Assembly: GCA_020310875.1 (NCBI GenBank)
Contig: CM035414.1
Location: 193,223,803 to 193,287,802 of the forward strand
Length of the DNA: 64,000 nucleotides
Direction: 5' to 3'
Source: Ceratopteris richardii
Taxonomy: Eukaryota > Streptophyta > Polypodiopsida > Polypodiales > Pteridaceae
Below the pieces are notes generated by a model. That model was not told the origin of the DNA. It worked only from the letters and a program-made list of their open reading frames with translations, and ran no database searches. This document shows, in pieces, positions 39,418 through 49,174 of this stretch. Position numbers and translations under genes: made by a program. Every line of letters begins with the position of its first letter. Positions within the stretch are counted from its first letter, which is position 1.

Positions 39418-42400
39418 ATGGGTGATGGTTTCCCTTCCTTTATTGACAAATTGGATAGGAATAACTACCAGGCATGGTCATTAAGAATGAAGACTTATCT
39501 ACAAGGGAGAAGCTTGTATGGATACATATCAGGAGATGAGGAGTTGCCCTCATTCAAAACCAGAGGCCTACCTACAAAGGATGAGCATGAGAGACTTAAT
39601 CAATGGTGTGCTAAAGATGCTTTAGCAAGGTCATATCTTCTAAACTCTATCTCTGATTTCCTTCTACCTCATGTTAGGAACTGTAAGACTTCCCAAGAGA
39701 CTTGGGAGACCTTGTCAACATACTTCTCATCAAGCACAAGGGCCAGAAAGAATCAGCTATGGATTGAGTTTACAACTCTTAGGAAACAATCAAAACAATG
39801 TGTTTCAGATTTTGTCACCAAAGTCAAAGACATAGCAGATCAACTTGCAAGTGTTGGAGAAGAGATTGAAGAAGAGCAAATAGTCAGACAAGTGATCAAT
39901 GGACTCAAAGCAGATGACAAGTGGGAGAGCTTTACCACTGCAATGGACTTGTACATGGACATCCAAGCACCTGATCTAACCACTCTAATTGGACAACTCT
40001 TCACACATGAAGCCAAGATCACAAAGAATGGAGAGCAATCAAAAGGTAACAATCCCTCTGCCCTATATACAGATAAGAAGTCTAAAGACAAGGGTAAAAG
40101 CAAGAAGGTTGATGATGAAGGATCCACCTCCCAAGCAAACTATGCAGGGAGAGGTAAATCATCTAGAGGTAGGGGCAGAGGAGGTAAGTCAGGTAGGGGG
40201 AGACCCTATAATCAATCTCCATGCAATATTTGTGGCTTGTCTAATCATACTACAGATGAATGCTACAAAAACTACAAGAACCAAAGAGGAAGAGGTCACC
40301 AAAGAGGAGGATACTCTCAAGGAAGAGGCAGATTCAATCAATCTCAAGGCTACCATGGCTACAACAATAATTACAACAACAACTACAACAATAACTACAG
40401 TCACAATGGCAATTATCAAGGAGGATACAGGAACAGAAAGGATTACAACAATTATGCAGAGGATCAAGATGATTCCTTGTTGATTATGAACATGACATCT
40501 AAATCAGGTATCAATGATGATCATTTGTTCTATATTGATTCAGGTTGCTCTAACCATGTAGCTGGGAATGTTGCCTTACTCTCTGATTTGGAAGAACCTA
40601 AAGGCAAGCACCAAGTGCAGACAGGTGATGACACTAAACACTCAGTGGTTAAAGTAGGTAATGTCAAAACAAGTGATGGTAATCAGAATTTGCTTAGCAG
40701 AGTATTGTATGTTCCAACAATCACCAAGAATCTGATGAGTGTAGGTCAGATTGTTGAAAAAGGTCTACAGGTCAGGTTCACTCAACATGGTGCATATGTG
40801 GAGGATCCAAGACATGGATTCAGAAGGATAGCCAAGGGAGAGAAGTCAGGTAGATTGTTTACCTTTGAACTTGAGGATACTAAAAGTATTGCCTTGTACA
40901 ACTATAGGGACCAAACCCTATCAGAATTAGAGATGTGGCACAAGAGACTGGGTCACATTGGAGAGAGAACCATAAAGCAGATGAGCAGAGATCAATGTGT
41001 GCTTGGGATACCTAATGTATCCAAGCAACACATGATATACAAGTGTGGGGCTTGTCAATTTGGTAAGTCACACAGGTTGCCATATACCAAGAAAGGATTT
41101 ATGCATAAAGACTACTTGGAATTGGTGCATACAGATGTGTGGGGACCAAGCAAGGAGCCATCCATATCTGGATCAAGGTACTATGTATCTTTTATAGATG
41201 ATTATAGCAGATGGACTGTCTTGTACTTCATGAAACATAAAGATGAAGTATTTAATTGCTTCAAAAGGTATCTTGCATTAGTAGAGAATCAAACAGGTAG
41301 ACATTTGAAGAGGTTAAGGTCTGATGGTGGTGGAGAATACTTCTCCAATGACTTTGAAGAGTTCTTGCAGGAAAGAGGCATCAAGAGGGAGATTACCACA
41401 AGGTACTCTCCAGAACAAAATGGGGTAGCTGAAAGAAGAAATAGAATCATTGTGGAGACAGCTAGGTCTATGCTCAATGAGAAGAAACTACCAAATTATC
41501 TTTGGGCAGAGAGTGTATCTACTGCCACATACTTAATCAACAGGTTGCCATCAAAGACACTTGATGGAATGACACCCTATGAGGCTTGGCATGGTAAGAG
41601 ACCATCTCTGGATCATTGCAAGATCTTTGGGTGTGTTGCATATGTGCATATTCCCTCACAGGTAAGGGGAAAGCTAGACCCTAAGGCTGAAAAGTGTATC
41701 TTTATTGGTTATGATTTGAATCAGAAAGGATTCAGGTTCTATAACCCCTCAAACAAAGGCTTCAAGGTAAGCAGAGATGTCATCTTTGATGAAAATGATT
41801 CATGGTATGATAATGAGTGCAGGAAAGTGAGTTTACCTTATGATATGGAAGAGGACTTTCCAAAGCTTGTCAGGCAAGAACCAACTCAGAATGAAGAAAC
41901 AAGCTCAGATGATGAAGACACCATCAACATTGAAGAGTTCAAAGCTTGGAAATCAAAAGGGAAGATGAAGATGAAGCAACTTGAAGACAATCCAGAATCC
42001 TCAACACAAGCTATGAGGAGATCTTCAAGGGAAAAGAAGAAACCTATTAGGTATGGATATGATACTTCACTTGTAACCAAGCACTCTGTATATCTTGCAA
42101 AGGACATCTTAAGTGAAGAACCAGGTACATTTGAGGAAGCCATTACTAAACCAGAATGGAAGGAAGCAATGGATGAAGAAATGGAGGCTCTCAAGGAGAG
42201 TGATACTTGGGACTTGGTACCCAAGAAGGACTCCATGAAGGTGATAGGATCCAGATGGATCTACAAACTCAAAAGGAACTCAGATGGTTCAATAAGCAGG
42301 TACAAAGCTAGGTTGGTAGCCAAGGGTTTTGCACAAACCCAAGGCATTGATTATGAGGAGACATTTTCTCCTGTGGCAAAGATGCCAACTATCAGAATTA

Positions 42401-43326
42401 TGGTGAGTGTAGCTGCATCCAAGAATTGGAACATGTACCAATTGGATGTGAAGAATGCATTCTTGAATGGATGGATATCTGAAGAGGTCTACATGTCACA
42501 ACCACCTGGCTATGAGGATCCCAATAAGGTAAATCATGTTTGCAAATTGAAGAAAGCTCTGTATGGATTGAAGCAGGCACCTAGAGCATGGAACTATAGG
42601 TTGAAAACCTATCTCTTGGATCAAGGATTTGTGATGAGTAAAGCAGATACTTCATTGTTTATAAAGAAGAACAATTCAGAGGTAATATACTTGTGTGTCT
42701 ATGTTGATGACATCATTATTACAGGAAATGATGTTCAAGGAATTAGACACATCAAAGGTCAAATGATGAAGGAATTCAAGATCAATGATCTTGGATTATT
42801 GAAGTACTTCCTAGGGCTTGAATTGGTCTACACAAATTCAGGTATATTCATTACTCAGAAGAAGTACATACAGGACATGGTCAAGAAGTTTAATTTGCAG
42901 GAAGCTAAAGTCTCAAACATTCCTATGGAGGTCAACCACAAACTCAGTGCACATGAAGGAGAAGAACTCAAGGATATTACAGGTTACCAAAGTTTGGTAG
43001 GTAGTCTCAACTATGCTACCTTAACTAGGATTGATATCTCATATGGTGTTAGTGTACTTAGTCAATTTATGCATAAGCCAAGAGTACCACATTTGGAGGC
43101 AGCCAAGAAGATAGTAAAGTACCTAAAGGGAACACAAAATCATGGTTTGTATTATCCATATTCATCAGACATTGACATCAAGGTATACTCAGATGCAGAT
43201 TGGGCAGGTTGTAAGGATGACAGGAGGAGTACATCTGGTTACATATGCTTTGCAGGTGATAAACCAATTTCTTGGTCATCCAAGAAACAACCTACAGTGG
43301 CTCTATCATCTACTGAGGCAGAGTAG
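39418..43326 (+). CDS. Copia Gag-Pol polyprotein up to a premature TAG (element D)
   Basis: I take ATG 39418 as the start; an upstream GTG lies inside the primer site. In order: gag of the UBN2 type (residues about 10-200); an Arg/Gly- and Asn/Tyr-rich tract around the zinc knuckle C269-x2-C-x4-H-x4-C282; protease with DSGCSNH at 374; the GAG-pre-integrase zinc region (WHKRLGH...CGACQFGKSH); integrase with D573, D636 and E672, the last two separated by 35 residues; reverse transcriptase with YVDD at 1095-1098; RNase H with YSDADWAG near 1259. Integrase before reverse transcriptase defines Ty1/copia. TAG at 43324-43326 replaces the Tyr expected in the conserved EAEYR context of RNase H and is the only defect I see. 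The frame resumes immediately after it. Confidence 0.97.
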   Translation: MGDGFPSFIDKLDRNNYQAWSLRMKTYLQGRSLYGYISGDEELPSFKTRGLPTKDEHERLNQWCAKDALARSYLLNSISDFLLPHVRNCKTSQETWETLSTYFSSSTRARKNQLWIEFTTLRKQSKQCVSDFVTKVKDIADQLASVGEEIEEEQIVRQVINGLKADDKWESFTTAMDLYMDIQAPDLTTLIGQLFTHEAKITKNGEQSKGNNPSALYTDKKSKDKGKSKKVDDEGSTSQANYAGRGKSSRGRGRGGKSGRGRPYNQSPCNICGLSNHTTDECYKNYKNQRGRGHQRGGYSQGRGRFNQSQGYHGYNNNYNNNYNNNYSHNGNYQGGYRNRKDYNNYAEDQDDSLLIMNMTSKSGINDDHLFYIDSGCSNHVAGNVALLSDLEEPKGKHQVQTGDDTKHSVVKVGNVKTSDGNQNLLSRVLYVPTITKNLMSVGQIVEKGLQVRFTQHGAYVEDPRHGFRRIAKGEKSGRLFTFELEDTKSIALYNYRDQTLSELEMWHKRLGHIGERTIKQMSRDQCVLGIPNVSKQHMIYKCGACQFGKSHRLPYTKKGFMHKDYLELVHTDVWGPSKEPSISGSRYYVSFIDDYSRWTVLYFMKHKDEVFNCFKRYLALVENQTGRHLKRLRSDGGGEYFSNDFEEFLQERGIKREITTRYSPEQNGVAERRNRIIVETARSMLNEKKLPNYLWAESVSTATYLINRLPSKTLDGMTPYEAWHGKRPSLDHCKIFGCVAYVHIPSQVRGKLDPKAEKCIFIGYDLNQKGFRFYNPSNKGFKVSRDVIFDENDSWYDNECRKVSLPYDMEEDFPKLVRQEPTQNEETSSDDEDTINIEEFKAWKSKGKMKMKQLEDNPESSTQAMRRSSREKKKPIRYGYDTSLVTKHSVYLAKDILSEEPGTFEEAITKPEWKEAMDEEMEALKESDTWDLVPKKDSMKVIGSRWIYKLKRNSDGSISRYKARLVAKGFAQTQGIDYEETFSPVAKMPTIRIMVSVAASKNWNMYQLDVKNAFLNGWISEEVYMSQPPGYEDPNKVNHVCKLKKALYGLKQAPRAWNYRLKTYLLDQGFVMSKADTSLFIKKNNSEVIYLCVYVDDIIITGNDVQGIRHIKGQMMKEFKINDLGLLKYFLGLELVYTNSGIFITQKKYIQDMVKKFNLQEAKVSNIPMEVNHKLSAHEGEELKDITGYQSLVGSLNYATLTRIDISYGVSVLSQFMHKPRVPHLEAAKKIVKYLKGTQNHGLYYPYSSDIDIKVYSDADWAGCKDDRRSTSGYICFAGDKPISWSSKKQPTVALSSTEAE

Positions 43327-43650
43327 AGAGGGCTAGCCAATGCCACTCAAGAATCAATATGGTTGAAGTTACTCTATTCAGAATTGGGCCTATACATAAG
43401 GCCACCTATCATATTTGGTGATAACACAAGTTCACTTCATCTAGCTGCTAATCCTGTGTATCATGCTAGGACAAAACACATAGAGGTGCATTACCACTAT
43501 GTGAGGGAGAAATTACTTAGCAAAGAAATACAATTATCTTATGTGTCCACTAATATTCAATGTGCAGATTTGCTTACAAAAGCTTTGGATGGGAACAAGC
43601 TATGCAGATTTAAATCCATGATTGGATTACAGGATATCATTGAAGACTAA
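43327..43650 (+). pseudogene. Copia RNase H C-terminus after the premature stop (element D)
   Basis: Same frame as the preceding CDS, reading RGLANATQESIWLK and on through FGDNTSSLHLAANPVYHARTKHIEVHYHYVRE to CADLLTKAL. This is the normal end of copia RNase H, with the final catalytic region. Stop at 43648-43650. It is separated from the main protein only by the TAG at 43324. Confidence 0.93.
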
Positions 43651-43680
43651 AAGATGAAGACTCAAGCAAGTGTTTGGCTT

Positions 43681-43690
43681 GAGGGGGAGC
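43681..43690 (+). other. Polypurine tract (element D)
   Basis: GAGGGGGAGC sits directly before the 3' LTR. Confidence 0.9.
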
Positions 43691-44814
43691 TGTTGGTGCA
43701 AACAAGCCTTAACACTTGGCCTTGTTGTGTGCCTTGAAGACCCAACATAAAGCTTGGACTATTGAACCCTTGGAAACCATAAAAGTTTGGACCCTTGGAT
43801 GATACATTCACAAGAGTCAATAATCATGTGAACCTAGTCTTATTGATTCTTACTTTTATCTCATGTAAAAAGTCCATGTGACTTTATCAACATTGTAATC
43901 ATACCTACTAGACTAGAGTCGTGGAAAAGTTAGATGATCTAGTTGAGGGAATATCTCCCTAAGTCTAGTGGAGAGAATCAAGGGAGCTTTAATTTGAATT
44001 CAAATTCAAATTCATTCAAAAACTTCTATAAAAACCAATGTAAAAGTCGCGGGGTAAGAGACACTCTTCCCGAGGCTAATCCAAGCATATTTGTGAGTGT
44101 GTGAGAGCTACTACTTAGCCTACACCTCAGAGTACCATTGTGCATTACATCTCTTGCCAATGGGAATGTACATTTGATAGTATCAATACATATAATCATA
44201 GTTCTTTACTCTGTGTTTTCTCTGAGTGACTACCTCCAAGTCTGTCAACTTCAACAGATCATATCTCAAGATCTACTGAACCAAATTTGATAATCCAGGG
44301 CTCATTGGAACCAGCTCAAAGCATTCTACAACACTACAAAGTTTCAAGTCAATCTATTCAGCCAATTGGGAGAAATCGCTGTCGAAGTGATCACTGGTAT
44401 ATTTCTGTGTGATTCCTAAAAAGTCGGGGGTGTCCCTGATTTTGCTAAACATCATGCTAAGTGTATAGTTTGTCATTTGGAGTGATTTAACTTGCTAATG
44501 GTAGCTTGTTAAGTTAATTTAATACTCCCAGAAGGAATTAGATCAATTGTAAGTGTGCTGGACACACTGAGCTTAGGACTGAGCAGGTGTCAGTACAGAA
44601 ATAGCAAGTTTTTGAACTTATGAAGGTTCAAACTTATCTGTTTTGATTTGATCATTACTCAATCACTTTGTAAAGCACATATATAGTTTCTTGGTGTCAT
44701 TTGGAAGCTCAAGGAGTCTCCTAACCATATCTGAAGAGAAGAAAGGGCAGGTGTGAAGCAGGTCTAGCAGCACCACCTTGATCTTCTGATTGTACCCAGC
44801 CATCACATCCAACA
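43691..44814 (+). repeat. 3' LTR of element D
   Basis: 1,124 bp, two differences from the 5' LTR (44259 and near 44734). It is followed by GCACT at 44815-44819. Confidence 0.98.
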
Positions 44815-46974
44815 GCACTAATGGCTTAGCCCACTGAGGTACAACTTCCAAATTAAACAAGTAAGCATCAGGTAAGTCATCCGATACTCCTTGTGGGGCC
44901 TCTCCTGATGTGAGCCTTGAGAGATGATATGCTCTCAGGTGAGTCTTGCCCTTCCTCACCACTACCTCAAAGTCATATTCCATTAGTAAGAGAAACCATC
45001 TTACTAATCTGTCTGTATTGCATGGCTTGTTTACCAGGTACAGTAGAGCTTGGTGATCAGTAAAAAATTTAAACTTGTTTGCAAGCAAATAGTGTCTAAA
45101 CTTTTTAATCGTGTACACCATGCCTAACCCTTCCCGTTCAGTGGTGGTATAATTTCGTTCAGCTGCATTCAACTGTCTACTGGCATAGGCAATTGGAAGA
45201 TCCATATTACCTTCACCAGTAAGTTGTGCAAGTACACATCCAATAGCATAATTGGAGGCATCCACATGAACATGGAATGGCTTGTTCCAATCTGGTGTGG
45301 TCAAGATTGGTGCTGAACATAATCTTTGTTTAAGCTCATTGAAGGAATCCTCACATTCATCCATCCACTCAAAGTTAGTCAAAAGTCTGTACATGGGCTT
45401 TGCAATGACAACATACATGTGAATGAATCGGCGGTAGTAACCACAATGCCCCATGAAGGCTTGCACTTCTTTGACATCCTTTGGCCTAGGTAACTCTGCA
45501 ATAGCTCTCACTTTCTCCTCGTCCGTGGATATGCCATTCTTTGACACTATGTGTCCTAGAATCTTGCCTTGTCTGACCATGAAAACACAGTTTTCTGGGT
45601 TCAGGCAGACTTGATACTCTCTACATTTGTCAAAGATTTGCTTGAGTTCAGGTATATGTGTTTGTCTAATATTGGAATGAGCACAAAGATCATCAACATA
45701 GACTTCCAAGTTCTTCCTCAGGAAATCTTTAAAAACGTGGCACATCAGCCTCTGAAAAGTGGCTGGCAAGTTGGTGAGACCAAATGGCATTACTCGAAAG
45801 GCAAATATGCCCCACTCTGTGGCAAAAGCCGTCTTATGCTGATCTTCTGGTGCAATGGCCACTTGATTGTAGCAGAGAACCCATCGAGGAAGCTGTACAC
45901 CTCCTTGCCTGCTACCCTTTCTAATAGATGCTCAGTGATAGGAAGCGGATAACTATCCCTGATAGTGGTTGCGTTAACCTTCTTCAAGTTAATGCATACA
46001 CGTAATTTGCCATTCTTTTTGGGCACCACTACAATGGGGGATACCCATTTAGTATGCTCAATTTCATAGATAAATCTAGCTTCAACCAAGCGATCTATCT
46101 CTTCTTTGATCTTGGCAGCATAGTTGTCAATGTATGTGTAGGGCTTCTGCTTAGAGGGTCTGGCTTCTGAGGTCATGGGGATCGTATGTGAGCATATGTC
46201 AGGGTCTACACCTTTCAGGTCCTTGTAGCTCCAAGCGAATACATCTCTGTACTCTCTTAGCAAGGCTACCAACTCTTGCTCTTCTTCCATCAGGTCATGC
46301 CCTATGTAGGTGCATCTTTCTTCTCCCTCTTCTATGGCTATGACTATTTTCTTGGTAGTTTCCTTGCTGTCATAGGCCTCTCTTGATTGTGCCTCACGTT
46401 TAGGCATTCTTACCATGACTCTCCTATCATCTATCTCATATTTTTTAAAGTTTTCAGGGACCTCAAACAAGGATTCTTTCTCTTCTGGTGTGACTACTTT
46501 CTTTTTCCTGTTCTTGCCCTCACTTTTGGTGGCTACTTGTGTGGCTAACCTCACATCATTCGTGATTTCTCCATGTCTATGGGGGTAGGCTTCGACTTCA
46601 TAGAAGTATTCTTCATCTGATGCAAAAGGTGGGTCCATAATGATTGACTCTAAGTCGGAGTCACTTGCATCCTCAATTGCATCAGGGCTAGGATCGCATT
46701 CTTCTAAAACTGCATCTCCCATGATTGGTTCTATTGAAAGGACTAAAATGTCATAGCCATCCTCATCACAATGGGGTGTCCATTGTTCTTCATTGATGGC
46801 TACATCCAGTGTTGCTAAAATTTCTGCCCAACCATGAGGTTCAAATTCTTCGTCAGGAAATACTACAGGTGCGTAGGCTGGGTCTTGAGTTGATCTATGA
46901 GTATCCTTAGCACCCACTTCTCTTGCTTTTTCTCTCTTCTCTTCTTCTACTGCCACCTTGCACATCCATAAGTG
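44815..46974 (-). pseudogene. Pol middle segment: RT and RNase H (element B, segment 2)
   Basis: Read from 46974 leftwards: the acidic linker after protease 1 (WMCKVAVEEEK, FPDEEFEPHGWAEIL), reverse transcriptase (KKNGKLRVCINLKKVN, YVDDLCAH near 45695), RNase H (VDASNYAIG, TTTEREGLGM, FFTDHQALLYL) and the HLSR end. A one-base deletion near 45868, at the GYNQ motif, shifts the frame within reverse transcriptase. The right end (46974) is the insertion point of element C and the left end that of element D. The last five bases are the duplicated GCACT. Identity to element C is visibly higher than to element A. Confidence 0.93.
46970..46974. repeat. Target-site duplication of element C, left (ATAAG)
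   Basis: Matches 61139-61143. The element B codons on the two sides join as HL|WMCK, as in the uninterrupted copy in element C itself. Confidence 0.93.
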
Positions 46975-47636
46975 TAGCTCAATGATGAGTAGCACCTCCT
47001 TTAATGTCAATCCGGGAAGACGTGAGGATGGTATGAAGACCTCGAGCAAGTGGCGGCACAAGTGCGTGAGTGAGAAGCACACAAGCATGCACACACATAC
47101 ACACACACGCGCACACAAGGCAAGACAAAGAGAGAGAATCAATGGAGTTCTTTAGATTACTTTCATAAGCTCTTACAAGTTCGTTTCAATTACAATTCAA
47201 CCTCAAAAATGAGCTCTCTAGCTCTTTTTATAGTTTTTGACTAGCTTTTGGCCCTGTCCAGACCTAGTGTCCGGCCTAGTTAAAAATTAGGTTCCAGGGC
47301 CAATTTGAGGGCTCAAACGGAGTCTAAAAAATACGAAAATTGATATGTAGGTACTTCTAAGGCTCCTCAAGCTCAAGGACTCCTTGGCTTGCACAAAATG
47401 GAGCTACAAAAATATGAAATGGTATTTACAATGATTGTTAGTGATAAGAATCACTGTTAAAAGATGTAGATTGGAAAAATTGAAGGGCCTATCTGCCAGA
47501 TTTGCGTCGACTGCTTTGTCTACTTACTCCTTCACCTTGTTCTGACTCTCTCCGTTGGCTTCCTTGTCTAGTCAATCCTTGGGTGCCCTGGCTTCCTTGT
47601 CTAGTCAGTCCTTGGGTGCCCATACTGCTCTCAACA
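46975..47636 (-). repeat. 3' LTR of element C (X-type U3)
   Basis: 662 bp in minus orientation starting TGTTGAGAGC at 47636. It includes a 33-bp tandem duplication (47557-47589 and 47590-47622) absent from the related LTR of E. The right (U3) third does not match the 5' LTR of the same element. Confidence 0.92.
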
Positions 47637-48970
47637 CCCCCCCTCTCTCGCGTCTGTCGTCCCTGACAGACCCTTGTTGCTGGGAGTGTTGGATGTAATA
47701 TTCCACAACCTGAGTGGCAAGCTGATGTTCTTGTAAGCGTAGTCCTCTGGCCAAATCTGTCATCATACGATCCCAGTCGATTGGTCCTGGAATGTCCGGA
47801 TGTGGCAGACGTAATTGATCTGCATGGATCGCTTGTTCTACTGCGAATAGATGTAGCAAGTGTGTGGGTCTGGGAATGAAAATTTCGGAATTGTATTCCC
47901 AGAAGCCCGTAGAGAACATTTCCTCAAATGTTTGCTTGAAGCATGCGGGCAAGTACTTTATTCGTGCATGCCAAGCAAAGATGATAGTGACCGAGGGGGT
48001 TTGGCTCATGTCGTAGACTAGATCCTTGTTGCCTTGAGCGAATCCAGGGGTGGAGATGTATGGAGCTTGGACATTCCGAAAGGTTTTAAAGACAATGGTC
48101 ATGAGCTCGAATATCTTCATACACATTTTCGCTGCTATGTCAGGTACATTATTTAGGCGTGCGGACCAGTGCCGAATGGTTGATATCATGTAGGCTACGG
48201 TTGGAGGCCCTCGAGGTGGGGCAAAATATGGATAGTGAACCCAAGCCGAGCACTCTTTATTGTTGCGTACCTTGATTGCAAATGCTTGCCAGGATCTGCG
48301 GCGTACCACTGGACAATAGCATGGATTATACTTGATATAGAGTGGCATGGTAGCCCAGGTACTCATCATCTCTGGGTAATCGGTGAGTAAACGTGCACGC
48401 CAATTAGGTTGGAAAATCGAGCTAGCACGTGCATCGGTCGGTAAATCCCCTATCTCAAATTGAGTAGCGAATGTGGGCTCCTTCCCTGTATGTCTTTTGA
48501 CTTCTGCATTATAATCATGTAGTAAGACAAAGTAAGGCATGTATTGCGATTCTGATGTTGTGATTAACCGTTGATGGGATAATTGTTGAAAGTAGGAAGA
48601 CCGAAGGACCGTTTCTTCCAGATTCGTGAGAGATTGCATTTGCACGGCCACATGATCATCATGTGTCTTACCCACTTTCTCGACCCTTCTGACCCAATCT
48701 GGAACTTGAATTTCTAACGTGTCTTGTCCTTCTTCTGTAGTTCGACCACCAGGCGTCGGCATAGGCTCGTATGGCTCTTCGTAGCTGTCCTCAAGAATTC
48801 GCATGAACTCTTTCCGTGATGCCTGTAGGTGGATCCGGCACCGGGAGTTGCTGAAGGTGTTGCATCTCCACTGGTCGTTCAGTCGGAGGCACGTCCACAG
48901 GTAGGCTATCCACATCAATTCCTGCAGTAAGTATCCCTGCTTGTGAGCCCGAACCTGTCGCTTCTGCCAT
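47605..48970 (-). pseudogene. ORF3 with large internal deletion (element C)
   Basis: The start MAEATGSGSQAG at 48970 and about 50 further residues match the N-terminus of ORF3 in A (PPTERPVE, PDPPTGITERV). Near 48805 the sequence jumps in a different frame to the part equivalent to A residue about 1040 (ILEDSYEEPYEP, GRTTEEGQDT), then continues through the complete C-terminal domain (SSYFQQL, YFVLLHDYNAEV, IKYLPACFKQTFEEMFSTGFW). The N-terminal domain, disordered region and coiled coil are lost, about 2.9 kb relative to A. The end runs through the purine tract into the LTR (DDRRERGGVL...) with a stop at 47605-47607. The product is unrecognised and probably not made. Confidence 0.88.
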
Positions 48971-49174
48971 TTCTCTTCTTGCTTTCTGATTCTGTGAGAA
49001 TATAGAATCATGTGTTAATATCGTAATGGACAAAATAAATCCGTTATTGTCCCCGTTACAACATTAACATGAGGTAGATGGTGAGTTAGTGGTTAGTAAG
49101 TGCACTAAGACAGTGAGTGTAGTTAACGTTTGTGTATTCCTAGGAGACTAATGCCGTTAGTAAGTGGGGTGAAT
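48971..49174 (-). promoter_or_regulatory. Spacer between pol and ORF3 with acceptor-like site (element C)
   Basis: On the minus strand, a pyrimidine-containing stretch ending TATTCTCACAG lies about 25 bp before the ORF3 ATG. No coding capacity otherwise. Confidence 0.4.

Larger units (their letters stand above)
38267..44814 (+). mobile_element. Element D: complete Ty1/copia retrotransposon, 6.5 kb, very recent
   Basis: 1,124-bp LTRs (38267-39390 and 43691-44814) differ at only two positions by my count. The element is flanked by GCACT duplications and sits in pol of element B in the opposite orientation. It has an exact 12-nt tRNA-Met primer site, a single gag-pol frame of 1,410 codons with one nonsense codon, and a purine tract. 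Removing it and one GCACT rejoins B's reading PLV...PVLTYG, confirming the site. Confidence 0.98.
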
